Below, piece by piece: positions 44,676-53,598 of a stretch of 64,000 bases of DNA. The notes below the pieces were generated by a model. The model ran no database searches, was not told where the DNA came from, and saw only the letters and a program-made list of their open reading frames with translations. Every line of letters starts with the position of its first letter. Positions within the stretch are counted from its first letter, which is position 1. This DNA comes from Pseudomonas sp. G34 (lineage in GTDB: Bacteria; Pseudomonadota; Gammaproteobacteria; Pseudomonadales; Pseudomonadaceae), in contig NZ_JAVHZV010000009.1 in the NCBI RefSeq assembly GCF_031119625.1, positions 248,001-312,000 of the forward strand. The letters are read 5' to 3'. Made by a program: the position numbers and the translations under genes.

Positions 44676-44902
44676 GGGTGGATCTCCTTGCTGCTATCGA
44701 TCCTGGAGCGCAACTCGCCCCGCGTCCGCAGGCCAGGCAATACGGGCCGTCGTGAGGGGTAGACCGCTTCGCTTGGCGGTCGGTTCGATACCGTTTGCCC
44801 TGCCGAAAAGCGCAGCGCGCAGGCAGGCGCTGGAAATAATCGCGGACGGCACGGCGCTGGCGTTGTCAGAGGCTCAAGCCTGCCCATCCCAAGGAGTTAT
44901 TG

Positions 44903-45991
44903 GTGACCTCTGTTTTCCTGCGTTCATCCGCTGCGCTGCTGGCCCTGCTGTTGGCTGGCTGCGCCACCCAGCCGCGTGAGCCGGCGCCCAAACCCGCCGA
45001 AGTGCGCGCGCAGATCGTGCGCCTGATGCCGATGAACACCCCCGATCGTGAAGGCTGGGCCGCCGATATCTATGCGGCCTTCGCCGCCCAGGAGATCGCG
45101 CCGAGCACCGAGAACATCTGCGCCGTGCTGGCAGTGACCGAGCAGGAGTCGACCTTTACGGTCGACCCGCAGGTGCCGGGGCTGGCCAGGATCGCCCGCG
45201 CTGAAATCGACCGCCGCGCCGCCAGCCTGCATATCCCGCGGCTGCTGGTGAACGCCGCGCTGAGGCTCGAATCGCCGACCGGCAAGAGCTACCAGCAACG
45301 CCTCGACAACGTGCGCACGGAAAAGCAGCTGAGCGAGATTTTCGATGACTTCACCGGCATGGTGCCGCTCGGCCGCCAGCTGTTCGGCACCCTCAACCCG
45401 GTGCGCACCGGCGGGCCGATGCAGGTCAGCATTGCCTTCGCCCAGGCCCATGCCGAGGGCTATCCCTATCCGCCGGACGGCTCGATTCGTCGCGAAGTGT
45501 TCAGCCGCCGTGGCGGCATGTACTTCGGCATCGCCCATCTGCTGGGTTACCCGGCCAGTTACCCGAAGCCCCTGTACCGTTTCGCCGACTTCAATGCCGG
45601 CTGGTACGCCAGCCGCAACGCGGCGTTCCAGAACGCGGTCAGCAGCGCCTCGGGCATTCCCCTGGCGCTCGATGGTGACCTGATCATCCATGGCAGCAGC
45701 AAGGCGGGCTCCACCGAGCTTGCCGTGCGTTCGCTGGGCAAGCGCCTGGGCATGAGCGAGCGGGCGATTCGCCGGGATCTGGAGCAGGGCGACAGCCTGG
45801 ATTTCGAGGAGAGCCGCCTCTACGAACGGGTATTCGCCCTGGCCGACGCGGCCGAGGGCAAGCCCGTGCCCCGCGAGCTGCTGCCCGGCATCGTGCTGAA
45901 GAGCCCGAAGATCACCCGGCGCCTGACCACCGCCTGGTTCGCCGAGCGTGTCGATAGCCGGCATCAGCGCTGCATGGCGCGGGCGCGCTAG
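44903..45991 (+). CDS. DUF1615 family lipoprotein
   Basis: 362 residues. N-terminal lipoprotein signal with lipobox LLAGC (lipid Cys at about 20), then the DUF1615 domain (AAQEIAPSTENICAVLAVTEQESTF, GPMQVSIAFAQAHAEGYPYP, RRGGMYFGIAHLLGYPASY). The EQES and GPMQVSIAFA blocks recall the lytic-transglycosylase/lysozyme fold, so a role at the cell wall is possible but unproven. GTG 44903 is 6 nt from AAGGAG and preferred over TTG 44900. Confidence 0.85.
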   Translation: MTSVFLRSSAALLALLLAGCATQPREPAPKPAEVRAQIVRLMPMNTPDREGWAADIYAAFAAQEIAPSTENICAVLAVTEQESTFTVDPQVPGLARIARAEIDRRAASLHIPRLLVNAALRLESPTGKSYQQRLDNVRTEKQLSEIFDDFTGMVPLGRQLFGTLNPVRTGGPMQVSIAFAQAHAEGYPYPPDGSIRREVFSRRGGMYFGIAHLLGYPASYPKPLYRFADFNAGWYASRNAAFQNAVSSASGIPLALDGDLIIHGSSKAGSTELAVRSLGKRLGMSERAIRRDLEQGDSLDFEESRLYERVFALADAAEGKPVPRELLPGIVLKSPKITRRLTTAWFAERVDSRHQRCMARAR

Positions 45992-46069
45992 GGCTGCACA
46001 AACCTTCCAGAATCTGCAGGGCGGCTCAGGTAGCATGGGCCAACCGCAAAGCACGGCGCTGGAGCAGGC

Positions 46070-46909
46070 ATGAGCGCGCAGAGTTGGGTCGATCTGGCCC
46101 AGGACGAAGACACCGGTATCGAGACCATCCGCGCGCATTTTCGCGGCCACGCCTACGATCCCCACTGGCACGACGCCTACCTGGTCGGCTTCACCGAGCA
46201 GGGCGTGCAGCAGTTCCATTGCCGCAAGCAATTGAACAGCAGCCTGGCGGGCCAGGTGTTTCTGCTCGAGCCCGGCGAGCTGCACGACGGCCACGCGCCG
46301 GAGCCGGAAGGCTTTACCTATTCGATGCTCTACCTGGATAGCCAGTGGTTGGAGCGTGAGCTGCGCAGCCTGTTCGAGCAGGCGCCGACGGACTGCCTGC
46401 CGGGCTTTGGCGCCACCCTGGCCAGCGATCCGGCGCTGTTGGCGGCGGTAGCCGGGGCTTTTGGCGCGCTGCACCGCCAGGAGCTGCGCATGCTCAGGCA
46501 GGCCTCGCTCGATGCCTTGCTGACGCGCCTGACCGAGCACCTGCATTGGCGCCGTCGCCTGGATGTCGACCCGCGTCTGCCGCTGGTGGCGCAACGGGCG
46601 CGGGATTTCCTGCATGACCAGCACACCCGCGACATCGGCCTCGACGACCTGGCGGCTGTCTGCGGCGTCGACCGGTTCCGGTTGAGCCGCGCCTTCAAGG
46701 CCGCCTTCGGCCTGGCGCCCCATGCCTACCTGGTGCAGCTGCGCCTGGCGCGTGCCCGCCATCTGCTGGCCCGTGGCGAGCCGCCGGTGCAGGTGGCGGC
46801 GGTGCTCGGTTTCGCCGACCAGAGCCACCTGGGCCGCTGGTTTCGCCGCGCCTACGGGATGACGCCGGCCCATTACCAGCGGCGCTGCTCAAACCTTCCA
46901 GACGCCTGA
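46070..46909 (+). CDS. AraC family regulator with cupin sensor domain
   Basis: 279 residues. The N-terminal AraC-ligand cupin (HWHDAYLVGFTEQGVQQFHCR, LLEPGELHDG) precedes two HTH motifs (IGLDDLAAVCGVDRFRLSRAF, VAAVLGFADQSHLGRWFRR). The LysE/RhtB exporter gene starts 46 nt later on the same strand, an arrangement common for regulators that switch on an amino-acid exporter. The inducer is unknown. Confidence 0.92.
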   Translation: MSAQSWVDLAQDEDTGIETIRAHFRGHAYDPHWHDAYLVGFTEQGVQQFHCRKQLNSSLAGQVFLLEPGELHDGHAPEPEGFTYSMLYLDSQWLERELRSLFEQAPTDCLPGFGATLASDPALLAAVAGAFGALHRQELRMLRQASLDALLTRLTEHLHWRRRLDVDPRLPLVAQRARDFLHDQHTRDIGLDDLAAVCGVDRFRLSRAFKAAFGLAPHAYLVQLRLARARHLLARGEPPVQVAAVLGFADQSHLGRWFRRAYGMTPAHYQRRCSNLPDA

Positions 46910-46955
46910 GCCCGCCAGCTTCACCATCAGTGCTCGCCTTGTCTGGAGCCTGTCC

Positions 46956-47570
46956 ATGAGCCAGTTGTTGCCCTTCATGCTGTTCGCTTTCGTCGCTTCC
47001 ATCACCCCTGGGCCGACCAACGTGCTGGTGCTCGGTAGCAGCGCCCGGCATGGCGTGGCCGCGACCCTGCCGCTGGTGATCGGCGCCTGTGTGGGCGCGG
47101 CGGCCATCGTGGTGGCGGTCGGCCTTGGCCTCGGTGAGTTGTTGCAGCAGCACCCGCGTCTGCAATGGGCAATGGCCTGGTTCGGCGTGCTGTGGCTGAG
47201 CTACCTGGCCTGGCGGATCTTCAGCAGCCCGGCGGCGCCGTTGGATGGCCCGGCGGTGGCGGCGCAGGAGAAGCGCCTCGGGCTGTTCGCCGGTGCGGCG
47301 CTGCAACTGGTCAACCCCAAGACCTGGATGATGGCCCTGGCGGTAGTCAGCGTATTCGCCACGCCGGGGCCTGGGCAGGGGCTGCGGGTGACGCTGCTGG
47401 CGGCGATCTTCCTGGCCATCTCGCTGCCGTGCCTGGGCTGCTGGGCGCTGCTCGGTCGCGGCGCCGCCCGGTTGTTCACCTCGGTGCGCGCCATGACCCG
47501 TTTCAATCAGGCCATGGCCCTGTTGCTGCTGGCCTCGGCCTGGCTTGGCGCACCGCTTCAAGGGGCATGA
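46956..47570 (+). CDS. LysE/RhtB family amino-acid exporter
   Basis: Inner-membrane exporter of amino acids or derivatives. 204 residues with about six hydrophobic segments and the family opening LLPFMLFAFVASITPGPTNV, followed by NPKTWMMALAV. Probably cotranscribed with and controlled by the upstream AraC protein. The substrate cannot be read from sequence. Confidence 0.92.
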   Translation: MSQLLPFMLFAFVASITPGPTNVLVLGSSARHGVAATLPLVIGACVGAAAIVVAVGLGLGELLQQHPRLQWAMAWFGVLWLSYLAWRIFSSPAAPLDGPAVAAQEKRLGLFAGAALQLVNPKTWMMALAVVSVFATPGPGQGLRVTLLAAIFLAISLPCLGCWALLGRGAARLFTSVRAMTRFNQAMALLLLASAWLGAPLQGA

Positions 47571-47600
47571 CCGCCAGGATTGTAGCGAAGGCGAACCCCT

Positions 47601-47862
47601 GTGGGAGCGGCTTTAGCCGCGAGGTTTCCAGGGCGCTTAGGTGAAGCCCAGTTAGCGGTGATGGGTTTCACCCATCCTACGGGCTATGGCAACGGCATAC
47701 CCATGTGGGAGCGGGCGGGGACGCCTAGTCCATGCGCGCGAAAAGATCGCGGGCATGGCCCGCTCCCACAGGTATGGTGCACGCGGCTGCATCAGCTCCA
47801 TGGGGCGGGGCGCGTAGTTGAAACCCAGCTAGCGTTGATGGGTTTCACCCATCGTACGGGCC
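47601..47862. repeat. Repeat cluster: REP-like unit, hybrid REP pair, and a direct 42-bp repeat
   Basis: The 314-nt gap has no gene. It contains a REP-like unit (47601-47622, GTGGGAGCGGCTTTAGCCGC), two direct copies of a 42-bp sequence with an internal GATGGGTTTCACCCATC palindrome (about 47641-47684 and 47818-47862), and between them a REP pair whose left arm (47705-47740) has the 14-nt extension and whose right arm (47747-47769) is standard. Confidence 0.7.
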
Positions 47863-47884
47863 TTACCCCTGCAGGAACCTTCAA

Positions 47885-48565
47885 TTACCGGATGCGCAAT
47901 TCTTCCAGGCGCTGACGCTGCTTGCCTTGCTCATCGAAGTTATCGGGTGACAACCAGCGCTGCAGGGCATCGCGGTGCTGTGGCCATTCGCTGTCGATCA
48001 TCGAGAACCAGGCGGTGTCGCGGTTCTGGCCCTTGATCACCGCATGCTGGCGAAACAGCCCCTCCTGGGTGAAGCCGAGTCGCCCGGCGGCGCGCATCGA
48101 GCGTGCATTGCGCGCATTGCACTTCCATTCCAGGCGGCGATTGCCGAGGTCGTCCATGGCCAGGCGTATCAACAGCCAGATCGCTTCGGTGGAGGCCGGC
48201 GAGCGCTGCATGGCGCGACCAAAGGCGATATGGCCGATTTCGATGCAGCCGTCGGCCGGGGCGATGCGCAGAAAGCTGAGCAGGCCCACGGCCCGCGCGG
48301 TGGCCTTGTCGATCACCGTGAAGAACAGCGGGTCGCGGCTGCCTTGCTTGTCTTGCAGCCAGTCATCGAACGCACTGCGTTCGGCGAACGGGCCGTAGGG
48401 CAGGTAATCCCAGAGGGCCGGGTCACTGTCCGGGCCTTGCAGGGCGTGCCACAGATCATCGCCATGGCGCGCCACATCCAGCGGCTGCACCGCCACGTAG
48501 CGGCCGTCGATCGGCGCGTGTGGCGGCGGTGGCACGGGTTTCCAGTCGAGCAGGGTATCGGTCAT
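47885..48565 (-). CDS. GNAT family acetyltransferase (RimJ/RimL type)
   Basis: 226 residues of the GNAT fold in the RimL-like subgroup: YVAVQPLDVARHGDDL at the N-terminus, DYLPYGPFAERSAFDDWL, GHIAFGRAMQRSPASTEA (acyl-CoA region), then NARSMRAAGRLGFTQEG. It presumably acetylates an amine of a small molecule or protein N-terminus. It is last in a PaiB-GNAT-GNAT run, 14 nt after the previous stop. Confidence 0.88.
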   Translation of the reverse strand: MTDTLLDWKPVPPPPHAPIDGRYVAVQPLDVARHGDDLWHALQGPDSDPALWDYLPYGPFAERSAFDDWLQDKQGSRDPLFFTVIDKATARAVGLLSFLRIAPADGCIEIGHIAFGRAMQRSPASTEAIWLLIRLAMDDLGNRRLEWKCNARNARSMRAAGRLGFTQEGLFRQHAVIKGQNRDTAWFSMIDSEWPQHRDALQRWLSPDNFDEQGKQRQRLEELRIR

Positions 48566-48579
48566 GGAGTGGCTCCTGA

Positions 48580-49017
48580 TTACAGCTTCTTGCGGTATTG
48601 CACGAGGCCGGGGCGCTCGGCGATCCGGTCGTACAACTGCATGGCGGTGGTGTTGCTCTCGTGGGTCAGCCAGTGCACGCGTGAGGCGCCGGCCAGCCTG
48701 GCCTGAGCGTAGACGTGTTCGATCAACCCACGCCCCACGCCGCTGCCACGCACGCTTTCGTCGACGAACAGGTCCTGCAGGTAGCAGTAGTCGCCATCCG
48801 TCCAGCAGGAGCGGTGGAAGATCCAGTGCACCATTCCCACGGCACGGTCGTCCTGCCAGGCCAGGGCCGCGTGCATCGGCTCCTCGGTGGCGAGAAAGCG
48901 CTGCCAGGTCTGTGCACTGGTGGTCTCGGCGATCTCGGTGGCGTAAAAGTGCTGGTAGCCCTGCCAGAGTGGTAACCAGGCGGCGTGATCGTCGGCGCTT
49001 ACGGCGCGTATTTGCAT
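48580..49017 (-). CDS. GNAT family N-acetyltransferase
   Basis: 145 residues with a complete GNAT core: MQIRAVSADDHAAWLPLW, CYLQDLFVDESVRGSGVGRGL (acetyl-CoA pyrophosphate loop RGSGVGRG), and THESNTTAMQLYDRI. The gene overlaps the 3' end of the paiB-like gene by 19 nt, so the pair is coupled. Substrate unknown; a polyamine or amino acid would suit the neighbours. Confidence 0.92.
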   Translation of the reverse strand: MQIRAVSADDHAAWLPLWQGYQHFYATEIAETTSAQTWQRFLATEEPMHAALAWQDDRAVGMVHWIFHRSCWTDGDYCYLQDLFVDESVRGSGVGRGLIEHVYAQARLAGASRVHWLTHESNTTAMQLYDRIAERPGLVQYRKKL

Positions 49018-49658
49018 GCTTCAGTCTCCTGTTGTCGATCGGTCATGCGCTGCGCCAGGGCGCGGTCGCGGGGATCGAGGCTGGCCTCGAGGCCACGCTG
49101 TACGCCGGCCTGATCGGCCTCACTGCGGTTCTGGCCAAGCTTCCACTTGCCCTCCAGGCGCTCGATGGGCAGGGCGAAGCCGACGATGGCGCGCAGCATG
49201 CCGTCGATGTAATCGCGCGGTGCGTCGTCGATGCTCCAGGGCTGTGGGCGCGGTTGCTCATGGTGGTCGGTCAGCGCGCCGAGCAGGGCCAGCAGGCGCT
49301 CGGCGTCGCCGAACACCTCGGCGCGGCCGTAAGCGTGCACGGCAATGTAGTTCCAGGTCGGCACCACCTTGCCGTGCTCGGCCTTGGCCGGGTACCAGGA
49401 GGGGCTGACGTAGCCATCGGCGCCATTGAATATCACCAGCGCCTCGCCACCTTCTAGCGCCTTCCAGTGCGGATTGGCCCGTGCCAGGTGCCCATAAAGC
49501 GTGCCGTGCTCGCCTTCTTCGGGGCGCAGCAGCAAGGGCAGGTGGCTGGCCTGCAGGCCGTGCTCGTCGTGGCTGACCAGGGTGGCCAGGCGGCAGGCGC
49601 GGATCTCCCGATGCAGGGTGGCGAGGTCGTTCTGGCGAAAGGCGGATGGTGTGTACAT
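48999..49658 (-). CDS. PaiB-like FMN-binding split-barrel protein
   Basis: 219 residues of the PaiB family (FMN-binding negative transcriptional regulator by name; the actual role is unclear). Features are MYTPSAFRQNDLATLH, HLPLLLRPEEGEHGTLYGHLA, ADGYVSPSWYPAKAEHG and VPTWNYIAVHAYG, which shape the flavin barrel. In Bacillus, PaiA (a GNAT) and PaiB are paired, and here a GNAT gene overlaps it by 19 nt. It is divergent from the MocR-type regulator, 90 nt apart. Confidence 0.9.
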   Translation of the reverse strand: MYTPSAFRQNDLATLHREIRACRLATLVSHDEHGLQASHLPLLLRPEEGEHGTLYGHLARANPHWKALEGGEALVIFNGADGYVSPSWYPAKAEHGKVVPTWNYIAVHAYGRAEVFGDAERLLALLGALTDHHEQPRPQPWSIDDAPRDYIDGMLRAIVGFALPIERLEGKWKLGQNRSEADQAGVQRGLEASLDPRDRALAQRMTDRQQETEACKYAP

Positions 49659-49697
49659 GGACCGATTCCTGGTGGGGACGACGCCATCCTAGAAGTG

Positions 49698-49748
49698 TGA
49701 TTGGTCTGTTGTAAGATCCATTTCTCGTGACTTTCATGGAACCAATCA
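49698..49748. promoter_or_regulatory. Candidate MocR operator: TGATTGGT ... ACCAATCA
   Basis: A perfect 8-bp inverted repeat has half-sites at 49698-49705 and 49741-49748, centres 43 nt apart (about four helical turns). The right half ends immediately before the regulator's ATG and covers its ribosome site. This fits autorepression plus control of the divergent paiB operon by a dimeric MocR protein. Confidence 0.5.
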
Positions 49749-51221
49749 ATGGCGACCTCAGCTCCGTTGCCCGTCGACCTCTCGGGCCTGTGCCTGCAGC
49801 CCGGCGCCGGCCTGTCGCGCCAGCTGTACCAGGCGTTGCGTGAACGCATGCTCGACGGGCGCCTGCCAGGTGGCACGCGGCTGCCGGCCAGCCGCCAGTT
49901 GGCCGAGCTGCTGGGGGTGTCGCGCAACACCGTCAACCGGGCCCTGGATCAGCTGTATGCCGAAGGCTACGTGCAGGCGCGGGTGGGCGATGGCACCTAC
50001 GTGGCCGACCTGGCCAGCGCCGCCCCATTGCCAGCGGCGATGCCGGCGAGCGAGCTGAGCAGCAGCGCCTTGCAGCGGCTGGCGAGCGCTCATCTGCCGG
50101 CGCATTTGCCGGGGGCGCCGCGAGCGTTTCGGGTCGGCGTGCCGGCCTTTGACCTGTTTCCCTTTGATACCTGGGCGCGCCTGTCCGCACGTTTCTGGCG
50201 GCGGCCGGCGCCAGCCCGGTTGGGCTACGGTGACCCGGCCGGCGATGCACAGCTGCGCGAACTGATCGCCGCCTACCTGCGCAGCAGCCGCGGCCTGCAG
50301 TGCGATCCCGGGCAGGTCATCATCACCTGCGGTGCCCAGCAGGCGATCAGCCTGTGCACCCAGCTGCTGCTCGAGCCTGGCGACCGCGTGGCCATGGAAG
50401 ACCCCGGCTACCGCGCCGCTGCCCACGCATTCAACGTCGCCGGGGCCCGCCTCGCGGGTATCGGCATCGACGCCGAGGGCCTGGATGTTCCGGCGCTGGA
50501 GCAGGCAGGGCGGTGCCGGCTGGCCTATGTCACGCCCTCGCACCAGTACCCCACCGGGGTGACGCTGTCGCTGCCCAGGCGCCTGGCCCTGCTCGACTGG
50601 GCCGAGCGCAACGACGCCTGGATCATCGAGGACGACTACGACGGCGAGTACCGCTACAGCGGCACGCCACTGGCACCGCTTGCCGCACTGGATCGCGGGC
50701 AGCGCGTGCTGTACGTCGGCACCTTCAGCAAGGTCGTGTTTCCGGCGTTGCGCCTGGGCTATCTGGTGGTACCCGCGCGCCTGGCCCAGGCGTTCGCCCG
50801 GCGGCGGGGGGTGGATATGCGTCACTCCGATATCGGCACCCAGGCGGTGATGGCGGAATTCATTGCCGCCGGGCATTTCCAGCGGCATATCCGCCGCATG
50901 CGCAATGCCGCCCGGGCCCGTCGTGATGCCTTGCTAGCGGGTTGGCCCACGGCCGTGCCCGGTTGTGCGCCGTTGCCCGAGGTGCATGCCGGCCTGCACC
51001 TGAGCGTGCGCTGCAAGAGCCTGGCCCGCGAGCAGGAGCTGATCACGGCGGCAGCCAGGGTTGGCGTGGAGATCAATCCGCTCAGCGTGCAGTGGTTGCC
51101 GGAGGGGGAAACGCCGCCGGATCAGCGTGCCGGGCTGGTGATGGGTTTTGCGGCGGTGCCGGAGCAGGCCATCTCCGAGGCGCTGCAGGCGCTGCGCAGG
51201 GCGTGGAAATTACTGGGCTGA
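49749..51221 (+). CDS. MocR/PdxR-type GntR regulator with aminotransferase domain
   Basis: 490 residues. The N-terminal GntR winged helix (about 20-85, LPASRQLAELLGVSRNTVNRAL) is joined by a linker to a class I aminotransferase fold (about 125-490) with ITCGAQQAISLC, IEDDYDGEYRYSG and the PLP Lys328 in GTFSKVVFPALRLG. Such proteins sense PLP or an amino compound bound to it. Targets are probably the divergent PaiB/GNAT operon and itself. It need not control B6 synthesis despite the PdxR label. Confidence 0.93.
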   Translation: MATSAPLPVDLSGLCLQPGAGLSRQLYQALRERMLDGRLPGGTRLPASRQLAELLGVSRNTVNRALDQLYAEGYVQARVGDGTYVADLASAAPLPAAMPASELSSSALQRLASAHLPAHLPGAPRAFRVGVPAFDLFPFDTWARLSARFWRRPAPARLGYGDPAGDAQLRELIAAYLRSSRGLQCDPGQVIITCGAQQAISLCTQLLLEPGDRVAMEDPGYRAAAHAFNVAGARLAGIGIDAEGLDVPALEQAGRCRLAYVTPSHQYPTGVTLSLPRRLALLDWAERNDAWIIEDDYDGEYRYSGTPLAPLAALDRGQRVLYVGTFSKVVFPALRLGYLVVPARLAQAFARRRGVDMRHSDIGTQAVMAEFIAAGHFQRHIRRMRNAARARRDALLAGWPTAVPGCAPLPEVHAGLHLSVRCKSLAREQELITAAARVGVEINPLSVQWLPEGETPPDQRAGLVMGFAAVPEQAISEALQALRRAWKLLG

Positions 51222-51334
51222 GGGCGGCGGCGCTTCACGGTTGCCACTGTTTGGGCTGGTGAGCCTGATCGGCGGCTCGATGCCCCGGCTGCCGTTCAGG
51301 CACCCGTATTCGTCGAACAGCTCAGGGGGCAGGT

Positions 51335-51374
51335 GGCCCTTGACCGGGATCAGGGACGATCCCGGTCAAGGGCC
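51335..51374. terminator. Strong hairpin between the convergent mocR-type and ybhN-like genes
   Basis: A perfect 16-bp stem GGCCCTTGACCGGGAT / ATCCCGGTCAAGGGCC with an eight-base loop. It lies just past the minus-strand ybhN-like stop and about 115 nt past the regulator stop. Confidence 0.8.
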
Positions 51375-51379
51375 GGTGG

Positions 51380-52369
51380 TCAGGCGGGGCGCGGCTCTTC
51401 GCTGTTTTCCTGGTCGGCGTTCTGGCGCAGCTTCTTGGCGCGTTTCTCCAGCACCAGGTACACCACGCAGGCCACCGTCAGCGGCAGCAGGAAGTAGATC
51501 GCCCGGTAGCCGATCAGCGCGGCGACGATGCTGCCCTTGGACATCTCGTGCTGCAGCATGGCGATGAACACCGCTTCGATGACGCCGAGGCCGGCCGGGA
51601 TATGGGTGATCACCCCGGCGATGCTGCTGATCATCAGGATGCCGAGAATGGTCGGGTAGAAGGCTTCCTCGGGCAGCAGCAGGTAGATGATCAGCGCCAT
51701 CAGCGACCAGTTCAGGGCGCCCAGGCCTGCTTGCAGCAGGGCCATGGGCAACGCGGGCAAGGTCAGCTCATGGCCACGGATGGTCCAGCTGCGGCGTTTG
51801 GAGAACTGGCAGGCCAGCAGATAGCCGATGCCGATGGCCAGCAGCGCCAGGCCGATGATGCGCAGGCCGGTGGCGCCGATTGCCCAGCCCTCGGGGAGCT
51901 TGAGCAGGCCAAAGGTGAACAGCACCCCAGCAAGCAGGATGTAGCCCAGCCAGTTGGTGATCAGGCTCATGCTCAGCACCCGGGTGATGGTCGAGACCTT
52001 CAGGCCCAGGCGCGAATACAGGCGATAACGCAGCGCCACGCCGCCGACCCAGGAGCTCAGGTTGAGGGTGAAGGCGTAGCACACGAAGGTCAGCGGCAAT
52101 ACCTGGCGCGTCGGCAGGCCATGCTGGGTATAGGCGCGGCCGATCAGGTCGAAGCTCGAATACACCGCGTAGCTCAGCGCCGTCACGCCGACCGCGGCGA
52201 GCAGGATGGTCGGGCTGTAGCTGCGCAGCGCCTGGCTGACCTCCTGCCAGTCGAGGTTCTTGACCAGCATGAACAGCAGCACCGGCACCAGGATGAAAAA
52301 GCACAGGGTCAGCAGGCGCTTGGCCCAGCGCCAGGCCGGTTTGCCCTGTTTATCGTCGGCTTTGCTCAC
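51380..52369 (-). CDS. YbhN/UPF0104 family membrane protein
   Basis: 329 residues from GTG 52369 with about eight membrane segments, of the LPG-synthase transmembrane-domain group (LTFVCYAFTLNLSSWVGGVALRY split across TM3, ISSIAGVITHIPAGLGVIEAVF). The open frame reaches further, but that part lies inside clsB; GTG has AGGAG about 9 nt upstream and overlaps the clsB stop by 4 nt (GTGA). In E. coli ybhN-clsB-ybhP are also adjacent; YbhN-like proteins are suggested to take part in phospholipid handling, which is inference here. Confidence 0.85.
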   Translation of the reverse strand: MSKADDKQGKPAWRWAKRLLTLCFFILVPVLLFMLVKNLDWQEVSQALRSYSPTILLAAVGVTALSYAVYSSFDLIGRAYTQHGLPTRQVLPLTFVCYAFTLNLSSWVGGVALRYRLYSRLGLKVSTITRVLSMSLITNWLGYILLAGVLFTFGLLKLPEGWAIGATGLRIIGLALLAIGIGYLLACQFSKRRSWTIRGHELTLPALPMALLQAGLGALNWSLMALIIYLLLPEEAFYPTILGILMISSIAGVITHIPAGLGVIEAVFIAMLQHEMSKGSIVAALIGYRAIYFLLPLTVACVVYLVLEKRAKKLRQNADQENSEEPRPA

Positions 52370-53598
52370 GAAACTTTCTCCTGGTCGACCTGCATGGTGC
52401 CGCACTGCGGCGCTTCTACATCGGGTTTGAGCAACTTGAGCCGCGGCGAGTGAGCCGGGAACCAGCCGGCGATGGCCGGGAAATGGCGCAGGAAGTGGAA
52501 GCACAGGAAGATCAGCGGCGCGCGCCACCAGTAGCCGCGCATCACCCGCTTGAGCGGTACCGACTTGCAGCTCGAGGCAGCCAGCTCCGAGAGGTGCTCG
52601 TACAGGCGGCGGTTGAGCGCCGCGTCACGCATGATCACGTTGGCTTCCAGGTTCAGCGACAGGCTCAGCGGATCGAGGTTGCTCGAGCCCACGGTGCACC
52701 ACTCGTGGTCGGCCAGGGCGACCTTGCCGTGCAGCGGCCGCTGGCAGTACTCGTAGATGGTCACGCCGTCGCGCAGCAGGTAGTTGTAGGTCAGCCGCGA
52801 GCACAGGCGCACCAGCGGCATGTCCGGCTGGCCCTGCAGGATCAGCGTCACCTTCACGCCACGGCGGGCGGCATTGCGCAGTTCGCGCAGCAGGCGATAG
52901 CCGGGAAAGAAATAGGCGTTGGCGACGATCAGCCGATGCTGGGCGTTGCGAATGGCATCCAGGTAATGCTGCTCGATGGTGTTGCTGTCATCGCCGTTGT
53001 CGCGGATGGTCATCAGCAGGCGGCTGTTGCCGGCATGCCGGTGCTGGCTCGGTTGGTTGATCCGGCGCCTGGCCATGTCGCGGTCGTCGCGCGCGTCGAG
53101 CAGGCGTTCGGCGGCGGTGTGCAGGTCGGCGACGATCGGGCCGCGCACGCGCACGGCGTAGTCCTGCTTGGCCATCGGCCCGTAATCGCCCAGGTGGTCG
53201 GCACCGAAGTTGATGCCGCCGATGTAGGCGATCTCGTTGTCGACCACCACGATCTTGCGGTGCAGGCGGCGGAACAGGTTGGTGCGCATGCCGAGCAGGC
53301 GTTTGCCGGGGTCGAACATGTGCACGCGCACCCCGGCGGCGGCCAGCGCGGCCACGTACTCGGTGGACAGATCCGCGGTGCCGTAGCCGTCCACGGTGAT
53401 CTCCACGTTGGCGCCGTTGTGAGCCGCGGCGATCAGCGCCTGCTGCAGCTCCATGCCGACCTTGTCTTCGAAGATGATGAAGGTTTCCAGCAGCACTTCC
53501 TGCCGGGCGTTGCGGATGGATTCGAACACGGCGGGGTAGAACTCCTCGCCGTTGATCAGCAAATCGACCTGGTTGCCATCACGCCAGTCGTACTTCAT
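52366..53598 (-). CDS. clsB: Cardiolipin synthase B (phospholipase D superfamily)
   Basis: 410 residues with two HKD phospholipase D motifs: [16 protein letters not shown] (His113) and [18 protein letters not shown] (His290). ClsB makes cardiolipin from phosphatidylglycerol (E. coli ClsB can also use PE plus other donors). One C-terminal hydrophobic stretch ([20 protein letters not shown]) is present. It overlaps the upstream ybhP-like stop by 4 nt and the ybhN-like start by 4 nt. Cardiolipin production under osmotic stress would suit the neighbouring trehalose genes. Confidence 0.93.
   Translation of the reverse strand: MKYDWRDGNQVDLLINGEEFYPAVFESIRNARQEVLLETFIIFEDKVGMELQQALIAAAHNGANVEITVDGYGTADLSTEYVAALAAAGVRVHMFDPGKRLLGMRTNLFRRLHRKIVVVDNEIAYIGGINFGADHLGDYGPMAKQDYAVRVRGPIVADLHTAAERLLDARDDRDMARRRINQPSQHRHAGNSRLLMTIRDNGDDSNTIEQHYLDAIRNAQHRLIVANAYFFPGYRLLRELRNAARRGVKVTLILQGQPDMPLVRLCSRLTYNYLLRDGVTIYEYCQRPLHGKVALADHEWCTVGSSNLDPLSLSLNLEANVIMRDAALNRRLYEHLSELAASSCKSVPLKRVMRGYWWRAPLIFLCFHFLRHFPAIAGWFPAHSPRLKLLKPDVEAPQCGTMQVDQEKVS

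Noticed and set aside
52370..52528. 53-residue N-terminal extension of the YbhN-like protein
   Set aside because: It overlaps the clsB reading frame; GTG 52369 with AGGAG upstream is a better start.
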